A DNA stretch of 53,228 nucleotides from Alphaproteobacteria bacterium (GTDB lineage: Bacteria > Pseudomonadota > Alphaproteobacteria > Rhodobacterales > Rhodobacteraceae): assembly GCA_003697125.1 (NCBI GenBank), contig RFGB01000021.1, forward strand, positions 1-53,228, in the 5' to 3' direction. The first letter of the stretch is position 1. Each line of letters begins with the position of its first letter. The position numbers were made by a program, and so were the translations under genes. Positions 36,944 to 45,583 of this stretch are shown piece after piece. Under the pieces are notes generated by a model. The model ran no database searches and was not told the DNA's origin. It saw only the letters and a list, made by a program, of their open reading frames with translations.

Positions 36944-37833
36944 TGCGCGCGATCGATCCTGCACTGCAGGCAAGGCTGTCGAGCGGCGCCACGACTCTGT
37001 GTCGCTGCTGGCGGCTGACACGCCGTGATGGCGTTCGCATGGGCTTCACGGATCATGACCGTGACCTGGTCTTCGACGGAACCACCTTCGCCGCAGCCAC
37101 CGGGCTCGGGGCATCGACCCTCGCGCAGTCGGCGGGGCTGAGCGTTGACAATGCCGAAGTCGTCGGCGCGCTGAGTTCGGCCGGCGTCACCGAGGCCGAC
37201 ATATCCGCCGGGCGCTATGACGATGCCGAGGTCGAGCACTGGCTGGTCGACTGGACCGATCCCGAGCTTCGGGTGCTGCTGTTCACAGGCAGCCTGGGCG
37301 AGGTCGTGCGTGGCAAGACGGCCTTCGAGGCGGAGCTGCGCGGACTGGGCGAGGCGCTCAACCGGCCGGTCGGTCGCGTCTATCTGCGCGATTGCGACGC
37401 GGTGCTGGGGGACGCGCGCTGTGGCATCGACCTGCGTCAGCCGGAGTTCATGGGCTCGGCCCAGGTGGTCGCGCCGGTCGGCGGCGCGGGTTTCCTGGTG
37501 GCGGGGCTCTCCGGCTTTGCGGAGGGCTGGTTCGCGCGCGGGCGGCTCGACTGGCTGACCGGCGGCAATGCCGGGATCACCGGACAGGTGCGCCGCGACG
37601 AGATCACCACCGACGGGCGCCTGCTGACCCTGTGGGAGGAGCCCCCGCGCCCTGTTGCCCCTGGAGACGGGTTCGAGGTGTTCGCGGGCTGCGACAAGCG
37701 GTTCGCGACCTGCCGCGGGAAGTTTGCCAACGCGGTGAATTTCCGGGGCTTTCCGCACATGCCGGGCGAGGACTGGGTGAACGGATATGCGCGCGAGGGG
37801 GGTCGGCATGACGGGTCGTCGCTGTTCCGCTGA
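36943..37833 (+). CDS. GTA g13: DUF2163 baseplate/hub protein
   Basis: RCWRLTRRDGVRMGFTDHDRDLVFDGTTFAAATG...EVFAGCDKRFATCRGKFANAVNFRGFPHMPGEDW. Confidence 0.93.
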   Translation: MRAIDPALQARLSSGATTLCRCWRLTRRDGVRMGFTDHDRDLVFDGTTFAAATGLGASTLAQSAGLSVDNAEVVGALSSAGVTEADISAGRYDDAEVEHWLVDWTDPELRVLLFTGSLGEVVRGKTAFEAELRGLGEALNRPVGRVYLRDCDAVLGDARCGIDLRQPEFMGSAQVVAPVGGAGFLVAGLSGFAEGWFARGRLDWLTGGNAGITGQVRRDEITTDGRLLTLWEEPPRPVAPGDGFEVFAGCDKRFATCRGKFANAVNFRGFPHMPGEDWVNGYAREGGRHDGSSLFR

Positions 37834-38260
37834 CGAGGTGGTCGCGATCGCGCGCAGCTGGATCGGAACCCCCTATCTGCATCAGGCCAGCTGCCGCGGG
37901 GCGGGCACCGACTGCCTGGGGCTGCTGCGCGGGATCTGGCGGACATTGTATGGCAGCGAGCCCGAAGCAGTGCCGCCATACACCGCCGACTGGTGCGAGC
38001 CGACCGGGCGGGAGGCGCTGCTCGAGGGTGCCGGACGACATCTGCGGCGGATCGCGCCGGAGCAGAAGGCGCCGGGTGACGTGCTGGTCTTCCGGATGCT
38101 GGATCGCGGACCCGCGAAGCATGTCGGGATCCTCGCACGGCGCGACGACATCGAGACGGTGATCCACGCCTATTCCGGCCGGGCGGTATGCGAGTCGCCC
38201 CTGGGAGCCGCATGGCGCCGGCGCATCGCCGGGGTCTTCCGCTTCCCTGGAATCGAATGA
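37808..38260 (+). CDS. GTA g14: NlpC/P60-type cell wall peptidase
   Basis: IARSWIGTPYLHQASCRGAGTDCLGLLRGIWR...APGDVLVFRMLDRGPAKHVGILA. Confidence 0.92.
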   Translation: MTGRRCSADEVVAIARSWIGTPYLHQASCRGAGTDCLGLLRGIWRTLYGSEPEAVPPYTADWCEPTGREALLEGAGRHLRRIAPEQKAPGDVLVFRMLDRGPAKHVGILARRDDIETVIHAYSGRAVCESPLGAAWRRRIAGVFRFPGIE

Positions 38261-38275
38261 GGGACGCAGGGCAAC

Positions 38276-41200
38276 ATGGCAACGCTTTTGCTTACGGCGG
38301 TCGGGGCATCGATCGGCGGTTCGTTCGGAGGAACGGTCCTGGGTCTTTCCGGCGCCGTGATCGGAAAGGCGGTCGGGGCGACCCTGGGTTCGGTGATCGA
38401 CCAGAAGCTGCTGGGAGGGGGCGCCGATCCGGTCGAGGTGGGCAAGGCAACCTCGTTCCGCGTGCAGGGCTCGACCGAGGGAAGCCCGATCCCGCATGTG
38501 GCGGGCCGGATGCGGATAGCGGGCCAGGTGATCTGGTCGACACGCTACATCGAGACCGTGCGCGAGAGCGGCGGGTCGGGAAAGGGCATGGCCTCGGGCC
38601 CCTCGGTGCGCGAATACTCCTATGCGGTGAGTTGTGCCATCGGCCTGTGCGAAGGCGAGATCCTGCGCATCGGGCGGGTGTGGGCCGACGGGCGTCCCTT
38701 CGCGCTCGAGAATGTGCAGTACCGGCTCTATCGCGGGGACGAATCGCAACTGCCCGACCCCCTGATCGAGGCGGTCGAAGGCGAGGGCATGGCGCCGGCC
38801 TATCGCGGTCTGGCCTATATCGTTCTGGAAAACCTTCCCCTGGGCGAATTCGGCAACCGGATACCGCAGTTCAATGTCGAGGTGTTCCGGCAGCCACAGG
38901 TCCCCGCGGAGATCGTGCCCGAGGTGTCGTGGCGCCCTTCCCTCCGTCTGCGGGGGGTGGCGCTGACCCCGGGAACGGGCGAATACTCGCTGGCCACCGA
39001 GCGTGTCAGCTATCGGGTGGGCAAGGCCGAGTTCCGCCTTGCGAATGTAAACAACAGTTCCGGCAAGAGCGACCTGGACGCCTCGCTCGCCCAGCTTCGG
39101 GCCGAGCTGCCGGCCTGTGACGCGGTGTCGCTGGTGGTATCCTGGTTCGGGGATGACCTGCGCTGCGGGTCCTGCCGGATCCGCCCGGCTGTCGAGCAGA
39201 GCGAGTTCGAGGCCGTCGAGATGCCGTGGACCGTCTCGGGCCTCACCCGTTCCATCGCGCCCGTGGTGAGCCGCACCGACGGGCGTCCGAGCTTCGGTGG
39301 CACGCCCTCCGATCAGGCGGTCGTGGCCGCGATCAGGCGCTTGCGCGCCGAGGGGCGGCGGGTGATGTTCTATCCCTTCATCCTGATGGATCTGCCGGCC
39401 GGAAACGGGTTGCCGGATCCCTGGGGGCAGGCGTCCGAGCAGCCGGCCTTTCCCTGGCGGGGTCGGATCACGCTGTCGGTTTCGCCGGGACAGCCCGGCT
39501 CGCCCGACAAGACGCCGGCGGCGGCCGACGAGGTGACGGCATTCTTCGGCCATGCGCAGCCGGCCGACTTCCTGCCGGGTGCGGACAGCGTGGCCTATGC
39601 GGGTCCGGAGGACTGGGGCTTTCGCCGCTTCATCCTGCATTATGCCCATCTGTGCGCCCTGGCCGGGGGGGTGGATGCGTTCTGCATCGGCTCGGAGCTG
39701 CGGGGCCTGACCCAGATTCGCGACGGGGCGACGAACTATCCCGCGGTTGCCGCGCTGCGCGCGCTGGCGGCGGATGTGCGCGCGATTCTGGGCCCCGGCA
39801 CCCGGATCGGCTATGCCGCGGACTGGTCCGAGTATTTCGGGCATCGACCCGATGATGGCAGCGGGGATGTGCTGTTCCACCTGGACCCGCTGTGGGCCGA
39901 TCCCGAGATCGACTTCATCGGGATCGACAACTACATGCCGCTCTCCGACTGGCGGGATGGCGACAGCCATGCCGACGCCGGGCACGGATCGATCTATGAT
40001 CTTGACTATCTGGGCAGCAATATCGCGGGGGGCGAGGGCTTCGACTGGTATTATGCCTCCCCGGCCGACCGGGCGGCCCAGATCCGCACGCCGATCACCG
40101 ACGGCGCGCATGGGGAACACTGGGTCTTCCGCTACAAGGACCTGGTGTCATGGTGGTCGCAACCCCACCATGACCGGCCGGGTGGGGTGCGCGCCGCACA
40201 GCCGACGCCCTGGGTGCCGCAAAGCAAACCGATCTGGTTCACCGAGATCGGCTGCCCGGCTGTGGACAAGGGAACCAACCAGCCGAATGTCTTCTGGGAT
40301 CCGAAGTCTTCGGAGAGCTTCCTTCCCTATTTCTCGACCGGGGCGCGGGATGACTACATCCAGACCCGTTATCTGATGGCGCATATGCGCCACTGGCACG
40401 ACCCCGCGAACAATCCCGTTTCCGCACTCTATGGCGGGTCGATGGTTGATGTCGCGAACATCTATGCCTGGGCGTGGGATGCCCGGCCCTGGCCCGACTT
40501 TCCGGCGCGTCAGGACGTATGGTCCGACGGCCCGAACTATACCTTGGGCCACTGGCTGCAGGGCAGGGTTGGGGCTGCCGGACTGGCCGAGGTGGTCGCC
40601 GAGCACAATCTGCGCGCCGGCGTGACCAGAATCGACGTTTCCGGGCTGCATGGGAGCGTGCCCGGCGCCGCGGTGGAAGGGCCGCATACGGCGCGCCAGG
40701 CCATCCAGCCCCTGATGCTTGCCTTCGGTTTCGACGGCACCGCCCGCGGGGACCGGATGGTCTATCGCATGCGGGGCGCGCCGGTCGATTTTCCGGTGGG
40801 CGCGGATCATCTGGCGCTGGAGAATGCGCAGACGCCGGGCAATGGCCTGCGCTTCACCCGCTCGGCCCCGGGCGAGGTGCCCGAAGCGGTGCGGATCGCC
40901 TATCTTGCCGCCGAGAACGACTATCAGCGCGCCGCGGCGGTGGCGATTCATCCCGGCGCGGTCAACCAGCGGGTCGAGGCCGGCGAGGTGCCCGTTGCGC
41001 TGGACGCGGCCCATGCCCAAGGCATAGCCGAGCGGTGGCTTGCCGAGCTGAGGGTCGCACGGGACACGGCCCGGTTCGCCCTGCCGCCTTCCCTGCTTTC
41101 GATCGAGGTCGGCGATCTCGTGACGCTTCCCGATGCGCGCGGCGCTGGAATCTACCGCATCGAGAGCATCGAGGAGAAGGGCGTCCGGATCATCGAGGCG

Positions 41201-42211
41201 CGCCGGGTGGAACGCGACATCTACCGCCCGGAGCGGGCTGCGGGACGCGAGCATCCGCTTCCCGCCGTCGATCAGCCCGCCGGGCTCGAGGTGCAGTTCC
41301 TCGACCTGCCCTTGCTGCGGGGGGATGAGGTGCCCCATGCCCCATGGGTCGCGATCGCGGCACGTCCATGGCCCGGGCCGCACGCGGTCTATTCGTCGGA
41401 CACCGAGGACGGCTACGTCCTCAATCGGGTCGTCCGGCGTTCCGCGACCATGGGCGAGACCCTGGACCCGATCCTCCCTGCCCGGCCATGGTGCTGGTCG
41501 CGGCAGCCGGGGGTCCGGCTGCGCATGAGCGGCCCGCTGCAGTCGCGGGCGCGGGTATCGGTCCTGAATGGCGCCAATGCGCTGGCGGTGCGCGCTCCCG
41601 GCAGCGCCGAGTGGGAGGTGATCCAGTTCGAGAACGCCGAGCTGATCGCATCGGACGAATATCTGGTGTGGGGCCTGCTGCGTGGACAGGCAGGCACGGA
41701 GTTCCTGACCGGCGCTCCGATTCCCGCCGGCGCCGAGGTGGTCGCGCTGGACCGGGCGCTGGTCCAGGTCGATCTGGCGCCGGACGACCGGGGCCTGGAA
41801 CGCCATTACCGCGTCGGTCCGGCATCGTTGCCCTATTCCGATCCGATCTACCGGCATCGGGTCGAGAGCTTCCGCGGTGTCGGGCTGCGGCCGCTTGCGC
41901 CGGTCCATCTGCGGGCGCGCAAGGCGGCGGATGGATCGCTTGTGGTGACCTGGATCCGACGCAGCCGGACCGGCGGCGACAGCTGGGACGGCTTCGACGT
42001 TCCCATGGACGAGGACGCGGAACGCTATCGGCTGCGCATCCTCACCGGCGGAACGGTCCGGCGGGAAGTCGAGACCGGAACCGCCGAGTATCTCTACACC
42101 CCGGCGGAACAGCTGGCCGATGGCGCGCCCCAGACCATCGAGATCGATGTTGCCCAGCTATCTGCCTTCTTCGGTGCTGGCCCATCTGCGAGGATGACGA
42201 TCGATGTCTGA
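38276..42211 (+). CDS. GTA g15: megatron/host specificity protein with glycoside hydrolase TIM-barrel-like domain
   Basis: 1311 aa; DRRVMFYPFILMD..., GVDAFCIGSELRGLTQIRDG, IDFIGIDNYMPLSDWRDGD, PIWFTEIGCPAVDKGTNQPNVF. Confidence 0.93.
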   Translation: MATLLLTAVGASIGGSFGGTVLGLSGAVIGKAVGATLGSVIDQKLLGGGADPVEVGKATSFRVQGSTEGSPIPHVAGRMRIAGQVIWSTRYIETVRESGGSGKGMASGPSVREYSYAVSCAIGLCEGEILRIGRVWADGRPFALENVQYRLYRGDESQLPDPLIEAVEGEGMAPAYRGLAYIVLENLPLGEFGNRIPQFNVEVFRQPQVPAEIVPEVSWRPSLRLRGVALTPGTGEYSLATERVSYRVGKAEFRLANVNNSSGKSDLDASLAQLRAELPACDAVSLVVSWFGDDLRCGSCRIRPAVEQSEFEAVEMPWTVSGLTRSIAPVVSRTDGRPSFGGTPSDQAVVAAIRRLRAEGRRVMFYPFILMDLPAGNGLPDPWGQASEQPAFPWRGRITLSVSPGQPGSPDKTPAAADEVTAFFGHAQPADFLPGADSVAYAGPEDWGFRRFILHYAHLCALAGGVDAFCIGSELRGLTQIRDGATNYPAVAALRALAADVRAILGPGTRIGYAADWSEYFGHRPDDGSGDVLFHLDPLWADPEIDFIGIDNYMPLSDWRDGDSHADAGHGSIYDLDYLGSNIAGGEGFDWYYASPADRAAQIRTPITDGAHGEHWVFRYKDLVSWWSQPHHDRPGGVRAAQPTPWVPQSKPIWFTEIGCPAVDKGTNQPNVFWDPKSSESFLPYFSTGARDDYIQTRYLMAHMRHWHDPANNPVSALYGGSMVDVANIYAWAWDARPWPDFPARQDVWSDGPNYTLGHWLQGRVGAAGLAEVVAEHNLRAGVTRIDVSGLHGSVPGAAVEGPHTARQAIQPLMLAFGFDGTARGDRMVYRMRGAPVDFPVGADHLALENAQTPGNGLRFTRSAPGEVPEAVRIAYLAAENDYQRAAAVAIHPGAVNQRVEAGEVPVALDAAHAQGIAERWLAELRVARDTARFALPPSLLSIEVGDLVTLPDARGAGIYRIESIEEKGVRIIEARRVERDIYRPERAAGREHPLPAVDQPAGLEVQFLDLPLLRGDEVPHAPWVAIAARPWPGPHAVYSSDTEDGYVLNRVVRRSATMGETLDPILPARPWCWSRQPGVRLRMSGPLQSRARVSVLNGANALAVRAPGSAEWEVIQFENAELIASDEYLVWGLLRGQAGTEFLTGAPIPAGAEVVALDRALVQVDLAPDDRGLERHYRVGPASLPYSDPIYRHRVESFRGVGLRPLAPVHLRARKAADGSLVVTWIRRSRTGGDSWDGFDVPMDEDAERYRLRILTGGTVRREVETGTAEYLYTPAEQLADGAPQTIEIDVAQLSAFFGAGPSARMTIDV

Positions 42212-42917
42212 AACCCCTGAATTCGGGCTGCCCCTTCTGGCGGCAAGCCAGGCACAGAAGCATGTGACGGTCAACGAGGCGCTGCTGCGCCTCGATGCGC
42301 TGTTCGGTGGCCGGGTGCGATCGGCAAGCCTGACCGAACCGCCATCCGTGGCCGAGGAGGGATCCTGCTATCTGGTCGCACCGGGTGCCTCGGGTGAATG
42401 GGCGGGACATGACGGGGCACTGGCGATCCGGATCAATGGCGGCTGGGACATCGTTCTCCCCCGGCCGGGCTGGTCGGTCCTCGATGACGAGACCGGGCGA
42501 CGGATGTCGTTCGACGGCTCGGCCTGGCGTCCGGACGCCCAGCTGATCTCCTCGGGCGGGGCCGCGACGCTGCACAGGATCCTCGAGACCGACCATGTCC
42601 TGTCGCCTGGTCCCAGCTCGGCGGTCACCGCTGCCATCCCCGCAGGATCGCAGGTCCTCGGCGTCAGCGCCCGTGTCATCGAGGCGATCACCGGAACCGC
42701 CACGAGCTGGTCGCTGGGCGTGACGGAATCGCCCGACCGCTACGGGTCGGGGCTTGGCGTCGCGCTCAATTCCTTTGCCAGCGGCCTGACGGGAACGCCG
42801 GTCAGCTACTATGCCGATACCGATCTGATCCTGACCGCGAACGGCGGAGATTTCGCGGGGGGCACCGTGCGGATCGCGGTGCATCTGGTGCAGATCGAGC
42901 CGCCGCGCATGGTGTGA
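42204..42917 (+). CDS. DUF2793 domain protein (GTA-associated, candidate spike/fibre)
   Basis: MSETPEFGLPLLAASQAQKHVTVNEALLRLDALFGGRVRSASLTEPP...EGSCYLVAPGASGEWAGHDGALAIRINGGWDIVLP; overlaps g15 end. Confidence 0.85.
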   Translation: MSETPEFGLPLLAASQAQKHVTVNEALLRLDALFGGRVRSASLTEPPSVAEEGSCYLVAPGASGEWAGHDGALAIRINGGWDIVLPRPGWSVLDDETGRRMSFDGSAWRPDAQLISSGGAATLHRILETDHVLSPGPSSAVTAAIPAGSQVLGVSARVIEAITGTATSWSLGVTESPDRYGSGLGVALNSFASGLTGTPVSYYADTDLILTANGGDFAGGTVRIAVHLVQIEPPRMV

Positions 42918-43222
42918 TGCGGCCGGTCATCCTGCACGACATACTGCGCGCGGCGGAGGTATTGCGCCCCATGCGGGGACGGCGTGCCCGCCGCCGCAGG
43001 CTTCTGGCGCTGATCGAGGAAGCCGAACGTGCCGACCGGGAGCGTCGGGCGACGGGGCGCTCGGCACGCGGGGACGGTTCTCTGGCCGGGGCCTGCCGGG
43101 GCGCTCCGGCCATCCGGGCATCATTCGAGGATGCCGAGTACTGCGACTGCGTGGCCCTGATCTGTCGTTTGCTGGCGGCTCGGAGACGGTCGGAGGCGGG
43201 CATTCGGCTGCATCGGGGTTGA
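42917..43222 (+). CDS. Small GTA-cluster-associated hypothetical protein
   Basis: MRPVILHDILRAAEVLRPMRGRRARRRRLLALIEEAERADRERRATGRSARGDGSLAGACRG; TGATG coupling to the DUF2793 gene. Confidence 0.6.
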   Translation: MRPVILHDILRAAEVLRPMRGRRARRRRLLALIEEAERADRERRATGRSARGDGSLAGACRGAPAIRASFEDAEYCDCVALICRLLAARRRSEAGIRLHRG

Positions 43223-43294
43223 TTTTTCGTGCCGACGGTCCAACGTGCCCGGTGAACCCGGCGAGCCAGGCCGGACAGCAATGAGGAGCCCGCC

Positions 43295-44137
43295 ATGTCG
43301 GCCGTTCCCGGCGAGTCCAGACCGATCCGTTCCGTCGATCCGCTGTGGTCGCGTATCCGCGACGAGGCGGAGGACATCGTTCGCCGCGAGCCACTGATGG
43401 CCTCACTGATCCATGCGATCATTCTAAGGCATCGCAGCTTCGGTGCGGCGCTGAGTTATCGGATTGCCCAGAAGCTGGCGTCGCCCGCGCTGGGAGAGAT
43501 GACTCTGCGCGAGATCACCGACGAGGCTTGCGCCTCGGATCCGGCGATCGTCGAGGCGGCGCGGGCCGATCTCATCGCGGTGCGCGAACGGGACCCCGCC
43601 TGCCACAGCTTCATCCAGCCGCTGCTGTACTTCAAGGGGTTCCATGCCATCCAGTCCTACCGTGTCGCGAACTGGCTGTGGCGGGAGGGTCGGCGCGACA
43701 TGGCCTACTTCATCCAAATGCGAAGCTCGGAATGCTTCAGCGTCGACATTCATCCCGCTGCCCGCATCGGCAAGGGGCTGATGATTGACCACGCCCATGC
43801 GGTGGTGATCGGCGAGACTGCAGTGGTGGGCGACAACGTCTCCATGCTGCACTCGGTCACGCTTGGCGGCACCGGCAAGTCGGACGGGGATCGCCACCCC
43901 AAGGTCGGGAATGGCGTGCTGATCGGCGCCGGCGCGAAGGTTCTGGGCAACATCCGCATCGGCGACTGCTCGCGGATCGCCGCCGGGTCGGTGGTTCTGC
44001 GCGATGTGCCGCCCTGCAAGACCGTGGCGGGGGTGCCGGCACGCATCGTCGGCGAGGCGGGTTGTGCGGAACCGGCCCTGAGCATGGACCATCTTCTTCC
44101 CGGGATCGAGGAGGCCGGGAGCGGAACCGGCGACTGA
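43295..44137 (+). CDS. cysE: Serine O-acetyltransferase
   Basis: DPACHSFIQPLLYFKGFHAIQSYRVANWLW...IDHAHAVVIGETAVVGDNVSMLHSVTLGGTGKSDGDRHPKVGNGVLIGAGAKVLGNI. Confidence 0.95.
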   Translation: MSAVPGESRPIRSVDPLWSRIRDEAEDIVRREPLMASLIHAIILRHRSFGAALSYRIAQKLASPALGEMTLREITDEACASDPAIVEAARADLIAVRERDPACHSFIQPLLYFKGFHAIQSYRVANWLWREGRRDMAYFIQMRSSECFSVDIHPAARIGKGLMIDHAHAVVIGETAVVGDNVSMLHSVTLGGTGKSDGDRHPKVGNGVLIGAGAKVLGNIRIGDCSRIAAGSVVLRDVPPCKTVAGVPARIVGEAGCAEPALSMDHLLPGIEEAGSGTGD

Positions 44138-44149
44138 TCGCCCGGCCGT

Positions 44150-44455
44150 TCAGCGGATGATGATCTCGTCGGGCCGGGCAAGGCCGAGGACATTGCGCGC
44201 CCGCTCGTCGAGCAGGTCGAGATCGAGATAGTCATCCGACAGACGGCGCACCAGATTGGCGAGCTTCTCCCGCTCGCCGCGCCGCGCATCCAGCTCCGCG
44301 GCCAGATCCCTCTCGAGCGCCTCGATCTCGATCTTCCGCGCAAGACCGTATTCGCCCTGAACGGCCGAGAAGCTGAAATAGCCCACCAGCCCGAGAATCA
44401 GGAACGAATAGAATGCGCCGGCAAGCGCACGCCCCCCCGGCAAGGTCAGTGCCAT
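44150..44455 (-). CDS. FtsB-like septum formation initiator protein
   Basis: TM segment FYSFLILGLVGYFSFSAVQG followed by coiled-coil and LDLDLLDERARNVLGLARPDEIII. Confidence 0.85.
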   Translation of the reverse strand: MALTLPGGRALAGAFYSFLILGLVGYFSFSAVQGEYGLARKIEIEALERDLAAELDARRGEREKLANLVRRLSDDYLDLDLLDERARNVLGLARPDEIIIR

Positions 44456-44560
44456 CGCGTGTGGTCCCTTTCTCGTGCGGGTGGTCTACGATGGTGCGAG
44501 CATGCCAGAATTTTCCTGCGCCGGGAATCCCCGGCGCGGGGGGCGCCATCGCGATGCGGA

Positions 44561-45490
44561 TCAGGCCTTGCCCTTGTAGATGTCCACCAGCTTTGCCAGC
44601 AGGGCGAGCGCCTCCTCGCGACTGCGCTGGAAGCTGTTACGGCCGATGATCGATCCGTTTCCGCCGCCGTCGCGGATCGCTCGGGCATCGTCGAACACGG
44701 CATCGGCGCCCTTGGCCGCCCCGCCGGAGAAGACCACGATGCGCCGGCCGTTGAAGGCGGCCTGCATGCAGTGCGCGACACGCGCGGCCTGGGTTGCCAC
44801 ATCGACCCCGTGCTTCTCGTACACCTTGCGGGCCTCGCCCTGCTCGAGATGATCGGTGGGCAGCTTGATCTTGATGATGTGGGCGCCAAGCAGTGCCGCG
44901 ATCTGCGCCGCATAGGCCGCGACATCAACCGCCGTCTCGCCTTCCTTGGTCAGCGCCTCGCCACGCGGATACGACCAGATCACCGTGGCAAGGCCGACCG
45001 AGGCCGCCTCGCGCCGCATCTCGGCGATCTCCTCGAACATGTCCAGCCCGGCGGAAGATCCGGGATAGATGGTGAACCCGATTGCCGCGCAGCCAAGCCG
45101 AAGCGCATCGTCGACGCTGGCGGTGATGGCCTGGTCCTTCGGCGCCTCGCTGGGCATCAGGCTGTTGGCCGAGTTCACCTTCAGGATCGTCGGGATCTGC
45201 CCGGCGAAGGTATCCGCCCCCGCCTCGAGCATCCCAAGCGGCGCGGCATAGGCGTTCAGGCCGGCGTCGATTGCCAGCTGATAGTGATAGAGCGGATCGT
45301 AGGCGGCCGGATTCGGCGCAAAGCTGCGCGCGGGGCCATGTTCGAATCCCTGATCGACCGGCAGGATGATCATCTTGCCGGTTCCGGCCAGCTTTCCCGT
45401 CATCAGCATCTGGCAGAGCTTGGCCTTCACCCCGGGGGTCTCGCCCTCGTAGTTCGCCAGGATCTTCTGTACCGTCCTTGTCGCCCGCAT
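44561..45490 (-). CDS. Class I fructose-bisphosphate aldolase (DhnA/FbaB type)
   Basis: MIILPVDQGFEHGPARSFAPNPAAYDPLYHYQLAIDAGLNAYAAPLGMLEAGA...IKIKLPTDHLE...RIVVFSGGAAKG. Confidence 0.92.
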   Translation of the reverse strand: MRATRTVQKILANYEGETPGVKAKLCQMLMTGKLAGTGKMIILPVDQGFEHGPARSFAPNPAAYDPLYHYQLAIDAGLNAYAAPLGMLEAGADTFAGQIPTILKVNSANSLMPSEAPKDQAITASVDDALRLGCAAIGFTIYPGSSAGLDMFEEIAEMRREAASVGLATVIWSYPRGEALTKEGETAVDVAAYAAQIAALLGAHIIKIKLPTDHLEQGEARKVYEKHGVDVATQAARVAHCMQAAFNGRRIVVFSGGAAKGADAVFDDARAIRDGGGNGSIIGRNSFQRSREEALALLAKLVDIYKGKA

Positions 45491-45559
45491 CACTCCGCCT
45501 CGGATTCAGGAAAATCCCGGCCGGGTTAGACCGCCGCGCCGGCCCGGGTCAAGGGGTGA

Positions 45560-45577
45560 GGGGCGGCGAACCGCCCC
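45560..45577 (-). terminator. Hairpin downstream of the secreted hypothetical gene (TTCG loop on - strand)
   Basis: GGGGCGG-TTCG-CCGCCCC on - strand, perfect 7-bp stem; weak U-tract. Confidence 0.45.
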
Positions 45578-45583
45578 CCGGGG

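Noticed and set aside
37604-40120. 838-aa - strand ORF over GTA g13-g15
   Set aside because: Antisense shadow; GTA genes on + strand have clear family motifs.
28165-43222. Interpretation as a temperate prophage
   Set aside because: No integrase, repressor, replication or lysis genes and no att-like repeats seen; gene order matches RcGTA-type gene transfer agents.
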